Part shown: in pieces, positions 34,958 to 46,510 of the stretch | How the letters are laid out: every line of letters starts with the position of its first letter | Position numbering within the stretch: position 1 is the first letter of the stretch | Source of the DNA: Gordius sp. MW1 | Taxonomy: Eukaryota; Nematomorpha; Gordioida; Gordea; Gordiidae | Assembly (NCBI GenBank): GCA_964036665.1 | Contig: OZ038529.1 | Location: forward strand, 15,198,060 to 15,262,059 | Reading direction: 5' to 3' | Length of the DNA stretch: 64,000 nt | Program-made: the position numbers and the translations under genes | Notes under the pieces: model-generated | The model's input: the letters and a program-made list of their open reading frames with translations, nothing else | Databases searched by the model: none | What the model was told of the DNA's origin: nothing

Positions 34958-35647
34958 CGTTGTCTTTTGTCAAAATGATAGTTCTCGCAGCTTAAAACCT
35001 CTTTTCGGAAGTCAATCGAGGATAATAGGATTCTCAAATGTGCTTACTTTTATAAATTTTTTCATGCTCTTTCACATAGAATCGAAAAAAATAAATATTT
35101 TTACCTCGAAATTTTTCACATATTTTTCTTTGAACCGTATGCATCCGATGAAAGTTGTCGTTTTCAGACGTGGTTTCAATGATAAAAAGTAAAAATTTAT
35201 CAGAATCAGAAAACTATTACTTTAAAATCATGATCGCATAGTGCATTTTTGAAAAATTAAGCACTCACGTTGCGATACAACAAACTAATCGCAACAATAA
35301 AACGTTGTCTTTTGTCAAAATGATAGTTCTCGCAGCTTAAAACCTCTTTTCGGAAGTCAATCGAGGATAATAGGATTCTCAAATGTGCTTACTTTTATAA
35401 ATTTTTTCATGCTCTTTCACATAGAATCGAAAAAAATAAATATTTTTACCTCGAAATTTTTCACGTATTTTTCTTTGAACCGTATGCATCCGATGAAAGT
35501 TGTCGTTTTCAGACGTGGTTTCAATGATAAAAAGTAAAAATTTATCAGAATCAGAAAACTATTACTTTAAAATCATGATCGCATAGTGCATTTTTGAAAA
35601 ATTAAGCACTCACGTTGCGATACAACAAACTAATCGCAACAATAAAA

Positions 35648-35956
35648 CGTTGTCTTTTGTCAAAATGATAGTTCTCGCAGCTTAAAACCTCTTTTCGGAA
35701 GTAAATCGAGGATAATAGGATTCTCAAATTGGCTTACTTTTATATATTTTTTCATGCTCTTTTACAAAGAATCAAAAAAAATAAATATCCGTATGCATCC
35801 GATGAAAGTTGTCGTTTTCAGACGTGGTTTCAATGATAAAAAGTAAAAATTTATCAGAATTAGAAAACTATTACTTTGAAATCATGATCGCATAGAGCCA
35901 TTTTCAAAAATTAAGCACTCACGTTGCGATACAACAAACTAATCGTAACAATAAAA
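35648..35956. repeat. 36-bp-deletion monomer with recombinant left end (309 bp)
   Basis: The left end is the common AATGATAGTTCTCGCAG form, unlike the AATGAATAG and CTGGCAG of other deletion units in this segment, but AAGTAAATCGAGG, TTTTACAAAG and AAATATCCGTATGC follow. It therefore looks like a crossover between 35303-type and 34648-type units, part of the two-monomer expansion in this copy. Confidence 0.85.
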
Positions 35957-36301
35957 CGTTGTCTTTTGTCAAAATGATAGTTCTCGCAGCTTAAAACCTC
36001 TTTTCGGAAGTCAATCGAGGATAATAGGATTCTCAAATGTGCTTACTTTTATAAATTTTTTCATGCTCTTTCACATAGAATCGAAAAAAATAAATATTTT
36101 TACCTCGAAATTTTTCACATATTTTTCTTTCAACCGTATGCATCCGATGAAAGTTGTCGTTTTCAGACGTCGTTTCGATGATAAAAAGTAAAAATTTATC
36201 AGAATTAGAAAACTTTTACTTTAAAATCATGATCGCATAGTGCATTTTTCAAAAATTCAGCACTCACGTTGCGATACAACAAACTAATCGCAACAATAAA
36301 A

Positions 36302-36610
36302 CGTTGTCTTTTGTCAAAATGAATAGTTCTGGCAGCTTAAAACCTCTTTTCGGAAGTAAATCGAGGATAATAGGATTCTCAAATTGGCTTACTTTTATAT
36401 ACTTTTTCATGCTCTTTTACAAAGAATCAAAAAAAATAAATATCTTATGCATCCGATGAAAGTTGTCGTTTTCAGACGTGGTTTCAATGATAAAAAGTCA
36501 AAATTTATCAGAATTAGAAAACTATTACTTTAAAATCATGATCGCATAGTGCATTTTTGAAAAATTCAGCACTCACGTTGCGATACAACAAACTAATCGC
36601 AACAATAAAA
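36302..36610. repeat. 36-bp-deletion monomer, CTTATGC subtype (309 bp)
   Basis: Identical in its rare changes (AAATATCTTATGC, TATACTTTTTC, AAAAAGTCAAAATT) to the unit at 26428, 9874 bp to the left. It also begins a run in the unit order of the 8-mer that follows: deletion unit, c, t, k. Confidence 0.9.
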
Positions 36611-37301
36611 CGTTGTCTTTTGTCAAAATGAATAGTTCTGGCAGCTTAAAACCTCTTTTCGGAAGTCAATCGAGGATAATAGGAGTCTCAAATTGAGTTA
36701 CTTTTATGTATTTTTTCATGCTCTTTCACATAGAATCGAAAAAAATAAATATTTTTACCTCGAAATTTTCCACATATTTTTCTTTCAACCGTATGCATCC
36801 GATGAAAGTTGTCGTTTTCAGACGTGGTTTCAATGATAAAAAGTAAAAATTTATCAGAATCTGAAAACTATTACTTTGAAATCATGATCGCATAGAGCCA
36901 TTTTCAAAAATTAAGCACTCATGTTGCGATACAACAAACTAACCGCAACAATAAAACGTTGTCTTTTGTCAAAATGATAGTTCTCGCAGCTTAAAACCTC
37001 TTTTCGGAAGTCAATCGAGGATAATAGGATTCTCAAATTGGCTTACTTTTATATATTTTTTCATGCTCTTTCACATAGAATCGAAAAAAATAAATATTTT
37101 TACCTCAAAATGTTTCACATATTTTTCTTTGAACCGTATTCATCCGATGAAAGATGTCGTATTCAGACGTAATTTCTATGATCCCAAGTAAAAATTTATC
37201 AGAATCTGAAAACTATTACTTTGAAATCATGATCGCATAGAGCCATTTTCAAAAATTAAGCACTCACGTTGCGATACAACAAACTAATCGCAACAAACAA
37301 A

Positions 37302-37647
37302 CGTTGTCTTTTGTCAAAATGAATAGTTCTGGCAGCTTAAAACCTCTTTTCGGAAGTAAATCGAGGATAATAGGATTCTCAAATTGACTTACTTTTATAT
37401 ATTTTTTCATGCTCTTTTACAAAGAATCGAAAAAAATAAATATTTTTACCCCAAAATTTTTCACATATTTTTCTTTCAACCGTATGCATCCGATGAAAGT
37501 TGTCGTTTTCAGACGTGGTTTCAATGATAAAAAGTAAAAATTTATCAGAATTAGAAAACTATTACTTTAAGATCATGATCGCATAGTGCATTTTTGAAAA
37601 ATTCAGCACTCACGTTGCGATACAACAAACTAATCGCTACAATAAAA
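37302..37647. repeat. k-type monomer, last unit of a partial 8-mer copy
   Basis: The unit is entered by CAACAAACAAACG and has AATGAATAG, AAGTAAATCGAGG, TTGACTTAC, TTTTACAAAG and TTTTACCCC, with TTTAAGATCATGATCGC forming the 10-base palindrome GATCATGATC. It matches units at 40028 and 44789. With 36302, 36611 and 36957 it makes a half copy of the 8-mer ahead of the first complete copy. Confidence 0.85.
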
Positions 37648-40373
37648 CGTTGTCTTTTGTCAAAATGAATAGTTCTGGCATCTTAAAACCTCTTTTCGGA
37701 AGTCAATCGAGGATAATAGGATTCTCAAATTGGGTTACTTTTATGTATTTTTTCATGCTCTTTCACATAGAATCGAAAAAAATAAATATTTTTACCTCGA
37801 AATTTTTCACATATTTTTCTTTCAACCGTATGCATCCGATGAAAGTTGTCGTTTTCAGACGTGGTTTCAATGATAAAAAGTAAAAATTTATCAGAATCTG
37901 AAAACTATTACTTTGAAATCATGATCGCATAGAGCCATTTTCAAAAATTAAGCATTAACGTTGCGATACAACAAACTAATCGCAACAATAAAACGTTGTC
38001 TTTTGTCAAAATGATAGTTCTCGCAGCTTAAAACCTCTTTTCGGAAGTCAATCGAGGATAATAGGATTCTCAAATTGGCTTACTTTTATATATTTTTTCA
38101 TGCTCTTTATCATAGAATCGAAAAAAATAAATATTTTTACCTCAAAATTTTTCTCATATTTTTCTTTGAACCGTATGCATCCGATGAAAGTTGTCGTTTT
38201 CAGACGTGGTTTCGATGATAAAAAGTAAAAATTTATCAGAACCAGAAAACTATTACTTCAAAATCATGATCGCATAGTGCATTTTTGAAAAATTAAGCAC
38301 TTACGTTGCGATACAACAAACTAATCGCAACAATAAAACGTTGTCTTTTGTCAAAATGATATTTCTCGCAGCTTAAAACCTCTTTTCGGAAGTCAAACGA
38401 GGATAATAGGATTCTCAAATTGGCTTACTTTTATATATTTTTTCATGCTCTTTCACATAGAATCGAAAAAAATAAATATTTTTACCTCAAAATTTTTCAC
38501 ATATTTTTCTTTCAACCGTATGCATCCGATGAAAGTTGTCGTTTTCAGACGTGGATTCTATTGTCCCAAGTAAAAATTTATCAGAATCTGAAAACTATTA
38601 CTTTGAAATCATGATCGCATAGAGCCATTTTCAAAAATTAAGCACTCACGTTGCGATACAACAAACTAATCGCAACAATAAAACGTTGTCTTTTGTCAAA
38701 ATGATAGTTCTCGCAGCTTAAAACCTCTTTTAGGAAGTCAATCGAGGATAATAGGATTCTCAAATTGGCTTACTTTTATATATTTTTTCATGCTCTTTCA
38801 CATAGAATCGAAAAAAATAAATATTTTTACCTCGAAATTTTTCACATATTTTTCTTTGAACCGTGTGCATCCGATGAAAGTTGTCGTTTTCAGACGTGGT
38901 TTCGATGATAAAAAGTAAAAATTTATCAGAATCAGAAAACTATTACTTCAAAATCATGATCGCATAGTGCATTTTTGAAAAATTAAGCACTCACGTTGCG
39001 ATACAACAAACTAATCGCAACAATAAAACGTTGTCTTTTGTCAAAATGATAGTTCTCGCAGCTTAAAACTTCTTTTCGGAAGTCAATTGAGGTAAATAGG
39101 ATTCTCAAATTGGCTTACTTTTATATATTTTTTCATGCTCTTTTACAAAGAATCAAAAAAAATAAATATCCGTATGCATCCGTTGAAAGTTGTCGTTTTC
39201 AGACGTGGTTTCAATGATAAAAAGTAAAAATTTATCAGAATTAGAAAACTATTACTTTAAAATCATGATCGCATAGTGCATTTTTGAAAAATTAAGCACT
39301 CACGTTGCGATACAACAAACTAATCGCAACAATAAAACGTTGTCTTTTGTCAAAATGAATAGTTCTGGCAGCTTAAAACCTCTTTTCGGAAGTCAATCGA
39401 GGATAATTATATTCTCAAATTGGGTTACTTTTATGTATTTTTTCATGCTCTTTCACATAGAATCGAAAAAAATAAATATTTTTACCTCGAAATTTTCCAC
39501 ATATTTTTCTTTCAACCGTATGCATCCGATGAAAGTTGTCGTTTTCAGACGTGGTTTCAATGATAAAAAGTAAAAATTTATCAGAATCTGAAAACTATTA
39601 CTTTGAAATCATGATCGCATAGAGCCATTTTCAAAAATTAAGCACTCACGTTGCGATACAACAAACTAACCGCAACAATAAAACGTTGTCTTTTGTCAAA
39701 ATGATAGTTCTCGCAGCTTAAAACCTCTTTTCGGAAGTCAATCGAGGATAATAGGATTCTCAAATTGGCTTACTTTTATATATTTTTTCATGCTCTTTCA
39801 CATAGAATCAAAAAAATAAATATTTTTACCTCAAAATTTTTCACATATTTTTCTTTGAACCGTATTCATCCGATGAAAGATGTCGTATTCAGACGTAATT
39901 TCTATGATCCCAAGTAAAAATTTATCAGAATCTGAAAACTATTACTTTGAAATCATGATCGCATAGAGCCATTTTCAAAAATTAAGCACTCACGTTGCGA
40001 TACAACAAACTAATCGCAACAAACAAACGTTGTCTTTTGTCAAAATGAATAGTTCTGGCAGCTTAAAACCTCTTTTCGGAAGTAAATCGAGGATAATAGG
40101 ATTCTCAAATTGACTTACTTTTATATATTTTTTCATGCTCTTTTACAAAGAATCGAAAAAAATAAATATTTTTACCACAAAATTTTTCACATATTTTTCT
40201 TTCAACCGTATGCATCCGATGAAAGTTGTCGTTTTCAGACGTGGTTTCAATGATAAAAGGTAAAAATTTATCAGAATTAGAAAACTATTACTTTAAGATC
40301 ATGATCGCATAGTGCATTTTTGAAAAATTCAGCACTCACGTTGCGATACAACAAACTAATCGCTACAATAAAA
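37648..40373. repeat. 8-mer higher-order repeat, copy 1 (2726 bp)
   Basis: Monomers start at 37648 (a), 37994 (n), 38339 (b), 38684 (d), 39029 (deletion unit), 39338 (c), 39684 (t) and 40028 (k). Markers: a, CGCTACAATAAAACG with GTTTCAATG and GCATTAACG; n, TTTTTCTCAT with AACCAGAAAA; b, GTCAAACGAGG with TCTATTGTCCCAAG; d, CTCTTTTAGGAAG; c, AATGAATAG with TTTTCCACAT; t, GACGTAATTTC; k, AACAAACAAACG. Copy-specific changes include CTGGCATCTT, CTCTTTATCATAG, GATATTTCTC and GGATAATTATATTC. Confidence 0.9.
39029..39337. repeat. 36-bp-deletion monomer in 8-mer copy 1 (309 bp)
   Basis: Joint AAATATCCGTATGC, with AACTTCTTTTCGG, GTCAATTGAGGTAAATAGG and ATCCGTTGAAAG. These extra changes are shared with the deletion units at 41755 and 43790 only, so the three form one branch of the deletion subfamily, spread by copying of the 8-mer. 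Confidence 0.92.
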
Positions 40374-42409
40374 CGTTGTCTTTTGTCAAAATGAATAGTT
40401 CTGGCAGCTTAAAACCTCTTTTCGGAAGTCAATCGAGGATAATAGGATTCTCAAATTGGGTTACTTTTATGTATTTTTTCATGCTCTTTCACATAGAATC
40501 GAAAAAAATAAATATTTTTACCTCGAAATTTTTCACATATTTTTCTTTCAACCGTATGCATCCGATGAAAGTTGTCGTTTTCAGACGTGGTTTCAATGAT
40601 AAAAAGTAAAAATTTATCAGAATCTGAAAACTATTACTTTGAAATCATGATCGCATAGAGCCATTTTCAAAAATTAAGCATTAACGTTGCGATACAACAA
40701 ACTAATCGCAACAATAAAACGTTGTCTTTTGTCAAAATGATAGTTCTCGCAGCTTAAAACCTCTTTTCGGAAGTCAATCGAGGATAATAGGATTCTCAAA
40801 TTGGCTTACTTTTATATATTTTTTCATGCTCTTTCTCATAGAATCGAAAAAAATAAATATTTTTACCTCAAAATTTTTCTCATATTTTTCTTTGAACCGT
40901 ATGCATCCGATGAAAGTTGTCGTTTTCAGACGTGGTTTCGATGATAAAAAGTAAAAATTTATCAGAACCAGAAAACTATTACTTCAAAATCATGATCGCA
41001 TAGTGCATTTTTGAAAAATTAAGCACTTACGTTGCGATACAACAAACTAATCGCAACAATAAAACGTTGTCTTTTGTCAAAATGATAGTTCTCGCAGCTT
41101 AAAACCTCTTTTCGGAAGTCAAACGAGGATAATAGGATTCTCAAATTGGCTTACTTTTATATATTTTTTCATGCTCTTTCACATAGAATCGAAAAAAATA
41201 AATATTTTTACCTCAAAATTTTTCACATATTTTTCTTTCAACCGTATGCATCCGATGAAAGTTGTCGTTTTCAGACGTGGTTTCTATTGTCCCAAGTAAA
41301 AATTTATCAGAATCTGAAAACTATTACTTTGAAATCATGATCGCATAGAGCCATTTTCAAAAATTAAGCACTCACGTTGCGATACAACAAACTAATCGCA
41401 ACAATAAAACGTTGTCTTTTGTCAAAATGATAGTTCTCGCAGCTTAAAACCTCTTTTAGGAAGTCAATCGAGGATAATAGGATTCTCAAATTGGCTTACT
41501 TTTATATATTTTTTCATGCTCTTTCACATAGAATCGAAAAAAATGAATATTTTTACCTCGAAATTTTTCACATATTTTTCTTTGAACCGTATGCATCCGA
41601 TGAAAGTTGTCGTTTTCAGACGTGGTTTCGATGATAAAAAGTAAAAATTTATCAGAATCAGAAAACTATTACTTCAAAATCATGATCGCATAGTGCATTT
41701 TTGAAAAATTAAGCACTCACGTTGCGATACAACAAACTAATCGCAACAATAAAACGTTGTCTTTTGTCAAAATGATAGTTCTCGCAGCTTAAAACTTCTT
41801 TTCGGAAGTCAATTGAGGTAAATAGGATTCTCAAATTGGCTTACTTTTATATATTTTTTCATGCTCTTTTACAAAGAATCAAAAAAAATAAATATCCGTA
41901 TGCATCCGTTGAAAGTTGTCGTTTTCAGACGTGGTTTCAATGATAAAAAGTAAAAATTTATCAGAATTAGAAAACTATTACTTTAAAATCATGATCGCAT
42001 AGTGCATTTTTGAAAAATTCAGCACTCACGTTGCGATACAACAAACTAATCGCAACAATAAAACGTTGTCTTTTGTCAAAATGAATAGTTCTGGCAGCTT
42101 AAAACCTCTTTTCGGAAGTCAATCGAGGATAATAGGATTCTCAAATTGGGTTACTTTTATGTATTTTTTTATGCTCTTTCACATAGAATCAAAAAAAATA
42201 AATATTTTTACCTCGAAATTTTCCACATATTTTTCTTTCAACCGTATGCATCCGATGAAAGTTGTCGTTTTCAGACGTGGTTTCAATGATAAAAAGTAAA
42301 AATTTATCAGAATCTGAAAACTATTACTTTGAAATCATGATCGCATAGAGCCATTTTCAAAAATTAAGCACTCACGTTGCGATACAACAAACTAACCGCA
42401 ACAATAAAA
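40374..42409. repeat. 8-mer higher-order repeat, copy 2, shortened to six units
   Basis: Monomers start at 40374 (a), 40720 (n), 41065 (b), 41410 (d), 41755 (deletion unit) and 42064 (c), matching copy 1 at an offset of 2726 bp. The t and k units that should follow are absent; the chimeric unit at 42410 comes next. Private changes include AAAAATGAATATT in the d unit, and TTTTTTTATGC with AATCAAAAAAAA in the c unit. Confidence 0.9.
41755..42063. repeat. 36-bp-deletion monomer in 8-mer copy 2 (309 bp)
   Basis: Same joint and same branch markers (GTCAATTGAGGTAAATAGG, ATCCGTTGAAAG) as the units at 39029 and 43790. It lies between d and c as in the other copies and ends GAAAAATTCAGC, whereas 39029 ends GAAAAATTAAGC. 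Confidence 0.92.
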
Positions 42410-42754
42410 CGTTGTCTTTTGTCAAAATGATAGTTCTCGCAGCTTAAAACCTCTTTTAGGAAGTCAATCGAGGATAATAGGATTCTCAAATTGGCTTACT
42501 TTTATATATTTTTTCATGCTCTTTCACATAGAATCGAAAAAAATAAATATTTTTACCTCGAAATTTTTCACATATTTTTCTTTGAACCGTATGCATCCGA
42601 TGAAAGTTGTCGTTTTCAGACGTGGTTTCAATGATAAAAAGTAAAAATTTATCAGAATCTGAAAACTATTACTTTGAAATCATGATCGCATGGAGCCATT
42701 TTCAAAAATTAAGCATTAACGTTGCGATACAACAAACTAATCGCAACAATAAAA
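42410..42754. repeat. Chimeric d/a monomer at the joint of 8-mer copies 2 and 3
   Basis: The left part has CTCTTTTAGGAAG and CTTTGAACCGTATGC, as in d units (41410). The right part has GTTTCAATG, TTTGAAATCATG and AAGCATTAACG, as in a units (40374). The switch lies between GAACC near 42585 and CAATG near 42628. The unit stands where t, k and a would be expected, so two monomers net are lost. It also has GCATGGAGCC, which removes a stop and opens a short frame. It looks like a direct unequal-crossover product. Confidence 0.85.
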
Positions 42755-45134
42755 CGTTGTCTTTTGTCAAAATGATAGTTCTCGCAGCTTAAAACCTCTT
42801 TTCGGAAGTCAATCGAGGATAATAGGATTCTCAAATTGGCTTACTTTTATATATTTTTTCATGCTCTTTCTCATAGAATCGAAAAAAATAAATATTTTTA
42901 CCTCAAAATTTTTCTCATATTTTTCTTTGAACCGTATGCATCCGATGAAAGTTGTCGTTTTCAGACGTGGTTTCGATGATAAAAAGTAAAAATTTATCAG
43001 AACCAGAAAACTATTACTTCAAAATCATGATCGCATAGTGCATTTTTGAAAAATTAAGCACTTACGTTGCGATACAACAAACTAATCGCAACAATAAAAC
43101 GTTGTCTTTTGTCAAAATGATAGTTCTCGCAGCTTAAAACCTCTTTTCGGAAGTCAAACGAGGATAATAGGATTCTCAAATTGGCTTACTTTTATATATT
43201 TTTTCATGCTCTTTCACATAGAATCGAAAAAAATAAATATTTTTACCTCAAAATTTTTCACATATTTTTCTTTCAACCGTATGCATCCGATGAAAGTTGT
43301 CGTTTTCAGACGTGGTTTCTATTGTCCCAAGTAAAAATTTATCAGAATCTGAAAACTATTACTTTGAAATCATGATCGCATAGAGCCATTTTCAAAAATT
43401 AAGCACTCACGTTGCGATACAACAAACTAATCGCAACAATAAAACGTTGTCTTTTGTCAAAATGATAGTTCTCGCAGCTTAAAACCTCTTTTAGGAAGTC
43501 AATCGAGGATAATAGGATTCTCAAATTGGCTTACTTTTATATATTTTTTCATGCTCTTTCACATAGAATCGAAAAAAATAAATATTTTTACCTCGAAATT
43601 TTTCACATATTTTTCTTTGAACCGTGTGCATCCGATGAAAGTTGTCGTTTTCAGACGTGGTTTCGATGATAAAAAGTAAAAATTTATCAGAATCAGAAAA
43701 CTATTACTTCAAAATCATGATCGCATAGTGCATTTTTGAAAAATTAAGCACTCACGTTGCGATACAACAAACTAATCGCAACAATAAAACGTTGTCTTTT
43801 GTCAAAATGATAGTTCTCGCAGCTTAAAACTTCTTTTCGGAAGTCAATTGAGGTAAATAGGATTCTCAAATTGGCTTACTTTTATATATTTTTTCATGCT
43901 CTTTTACAAAGAATCAAAAAAAATAAATATCCGTATGCATCCGTTGAAAGTTGTCGTTTTCAGACGTGGTTTCAATGATAAAAAGTAAAAATTTATCAGA
44001 ATTAGAAAACTATTACTTAAAATCATGATCGCATAGTGCATTTTTGAAAAATTCAGCACTCACGTTGCGATACAACAAACTAATCGCAACAATAAAACGT
44101 TGTCTTTTGTCAAAATGAATAGTTCTGGCAGCTTAAAACCTCTTTTCGGAAGTCAATCGAGGATAATAGGATTCTCAAATTGGGTTACTTTTATGTATTT
44201 TTTCATGCTCTTTCACATAGAATCGAAAAAAATAAATATTTTTACCTCGAAATTTTCCACATATTTTTCTTTCAACCGTATGCATCCGATGAAAGTTGTC
44301 GTTTTCAGACGTGGTTTCAATGATAAAAAGTAAAAATTTATCAGAATCTGAAAACTATTACTTTGAAATCATGATCGCATAGAGCCATTTTCAAAAATTA
44401 AGCACTCACGTTGCGATACAACAAACTAACCGCAACAATAAAACGTTGTCTTTTGTCAAAATGATAGTTCTCGCAGCTTAAAACCTCTTTTCGGAAGTCA
44501 ATCGAGGATAAAAGGATTCTCAAATTGGCTTACTTTTATATATTTTTTCATGCTCTTTCACATAGAATCGAAAAAAATAAATATTTTTACCTCAAAATTT
44601 TTCACATATTTTTCTTTGAACCGTATTCATCCGATGAAAGATGTCGTATTCAGACGTAATTTCTATGATCCCAAGTAAAAATTTATCAGAATCTGAAAAC
44701 TATTACTTTGAAATCATGATCGCATAGAGCCATTTTCAAAAATTAAGCACTCACGTTGCGATACAACAAACTAATCGCAACAAACAAACGTTGTCTTTTG
44801 TCAAAATGAATAGTTCTGGCAGCTTAAAACCTCTTTTCGGAAGTAAATCGAGGATAATAGGATTCTCAAATTGACTTACTTTTATATATTTTTTCATGCT
44901 CTTTTACAAAGAATCGAAAAAAATAAATATTTTTACCACAAAATTTTTCACATATTTTTCTTTCAACCGTATGCATCCGATGAAAGTTGTCGTTTTCAGA
45001 CGTGGTTTCAATGATAAAAAGTAAAAATTTATCAGAATTAGAAAACTATTACTTTAAGATCATGATCGCATAGTGCATTTTTGAAAAATTCAGCACTCAC
45101 GTTGCGATACAACAAACTAATCGCTACAATAAAA
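42755..45134. repeat. 8-mer higher-order repeat, copy 3 (after the chimeric first unit)
   Basis: Monomers start at 42755 (n), 43100 (b), 43445 (d), 43790 (deletion unit), 44098 (c), 44444 (t) and 44789 (k). Measured from the chimeric unit at 42410 to the next a unit the length is 2725 bp, the full 8-mer period. Private changes: TATTACTTAAAATC (1 base lost) in the deletion unit and GAGGATAAAAGG in the t unit. Confidence 0.9.
43790..44097. repeat. 36-bp-deletion monomer in 8-mer copy 3 (308 bp)
   Basis: Same branch as 39029 and 41755 (GTCAATTGAGGTAAATAGG, ATCCGTTGAAAG), with one more base lost in ATTACTTAAAATC. It is the rightmost deletion unit in the window; none is seen after 44097. Confidence 0.92.
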
Positions 45135-46510
45135 CGTTGTCTTTTGTCAAAATGAATAGTTCTGGCAGCTTAAAACCTCTTTTCGGAAGTCAATCGAGGA
45201 TAATAGGATTCTCAAATTGGGTTACTTTTATGTATTTTTTCATGCTCTTTCACATAGAATCGAAAAAAATAAATATTTTTACCTCGAAATTTTTCACATA
45301 TTTTTCTTTCAACCGTATGCATCCGATGAAAGTTGTCGTTTTCAGACGTGGTTTCAATGATAAAAAGTAAAAATTTATCAGAATCTGAAAACTATTACTT
45401 TGAAATCATGATCGCATAGAGCCATTTTCAAAAATTAAGCATTAACGTTGCGATACAACAAACTAATCGCAACAATAAAACGTTGTCTTTTGTCAAAATG
45501 ATAGTTCTCGCAGCTTAAAACCTCTTTTCGGAAGTCAATCGAGGATAATAGGATTCTCAAATTGGCTTACTTTTATATATTTTTTCATGCTCTTTCTCAT
45601 AGAATCGAAAAAAATAAATATTTTTACCTCAAAATTTTTCTCATATTTTTCTTTGAACCGTATGCATCCGATGAAAGTTGTCGTTTTCAGACGTGGTTTC
45701 GATGATAAAAAGTAAAAATTTATCAGAACCAGAAAACTATTACTTCAAAATCATGATCGCATAGTGCATTTTTGAAAAATTAAGCACTCACGTTGCGATA
45801 CAACAAACTAATCGCAACAATAAAACGTTGTCTTTTGTCAAAATGATAGTTCTCGCAGCTTAAAACCTCTTTTCGGAAGTCAAACGAGGATAATAGGATT
45901 CTCAAATTGGCTTACTTTTATATATTTTTTTATGCTCTTTCACATAGAATCGAAAAAAATAAATATTTTTACCTCAAAATTTTTCACATATTTTTCTTTC
46001 AACCGTATGCATCCGATGAAAGTTGTCGTTTTCAGACGTGGTTTCTATTGTCCCAAGTAAAAATTTATCAGAATCTGAAAACTATTACTTTGAAATCATG
46101 ATCGCATCATTTTCAAATATTAAGCACTCACGTTGCGATACAACAAACTAATCGCAACAATAAAACGTTGTCTTTTGTCAAAATGATAGTTCTCGCAGCT
46201 TAAAACCTCTTTTAGGAAGTCAATCGAGGATAATAGGATTCTCAAATTGGCTTACTTTTATATATTTTTTCATGCTCTTTCACATAGAATCGAAAAAAAT
46301 AAATATTTTTACCTCGAAATTTTTCACATATTTTTCTTTGAACCGTATGCATCCGATGAAAGTTGTCGTTTTCAGACGTGGTTTCGATGATAAAAAGTAA
46401 AAATTTATCAGAATCAGAAAACTATTACTTCAAAATCATGATCGCATAGTGCATTTTTGAAAAATTAAGCACTCACGTTGCGATACAACAAACTAATCGC
46501 AACAATAAAA
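45135..46510. repeat. 8-mer higher-order repeat, copy 4, first four units
   Basis: Monomers start at 45135 (a), 45481 (n), 45826 (b) and 46166 (d). The order then breaks: the expected deletion unit is replaced by an unrelated subfamily at 46511. The b unit has lost 5 bases in the GCATAGAGCC stretch (GATCGCATCATTTTC), a change also found in the b unit at 48917, so those two are more closely related to each other than to earlier b units. Confidence 0.85.

Larger units (their letters stand above)
31556..37301. repeat. Long segmental duplication, copy 2
   Basis: Monomers start at 31556, 31901, 32245, 32587, 32931, 33273, 33613, 33958, 34303, 34648, 34958, 35303, 35648, 35957, 36302, 36611 and 36957. 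They match 21301-27427 in order. The offset is 10255 bp up to 32586, about 9220 bp from 32931 to about 34957, and 9874 bp from 36302 on. The steps correspond to three monomers absent at 32587 (1035 bp) and two extra monomers between 34958 and 36302. Units at 34958, 35303 and 35957 share AAATGTGCTTAC with TATAAATTTT. Confidence 0.82.

Noticed and set aside
38420-38614. Recurrent 64-codon plus-strand frame in b units (41146, 43181, 45907, 48998, 52426)
   Set aside because: Caused by the TCTATTGTCCCAAG variant of the b subfamily, which abolishes a stop. It is present only because the 8-mer is repeated.
38719-38735. Telomere-like TTTAGG in CTCTTTTAGGAAG
   Set aside because: A single occurrence per d unit, not a tandem TTAGG or TTTAGGG run. 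It is a C-to-A change in CTTTTCGG.
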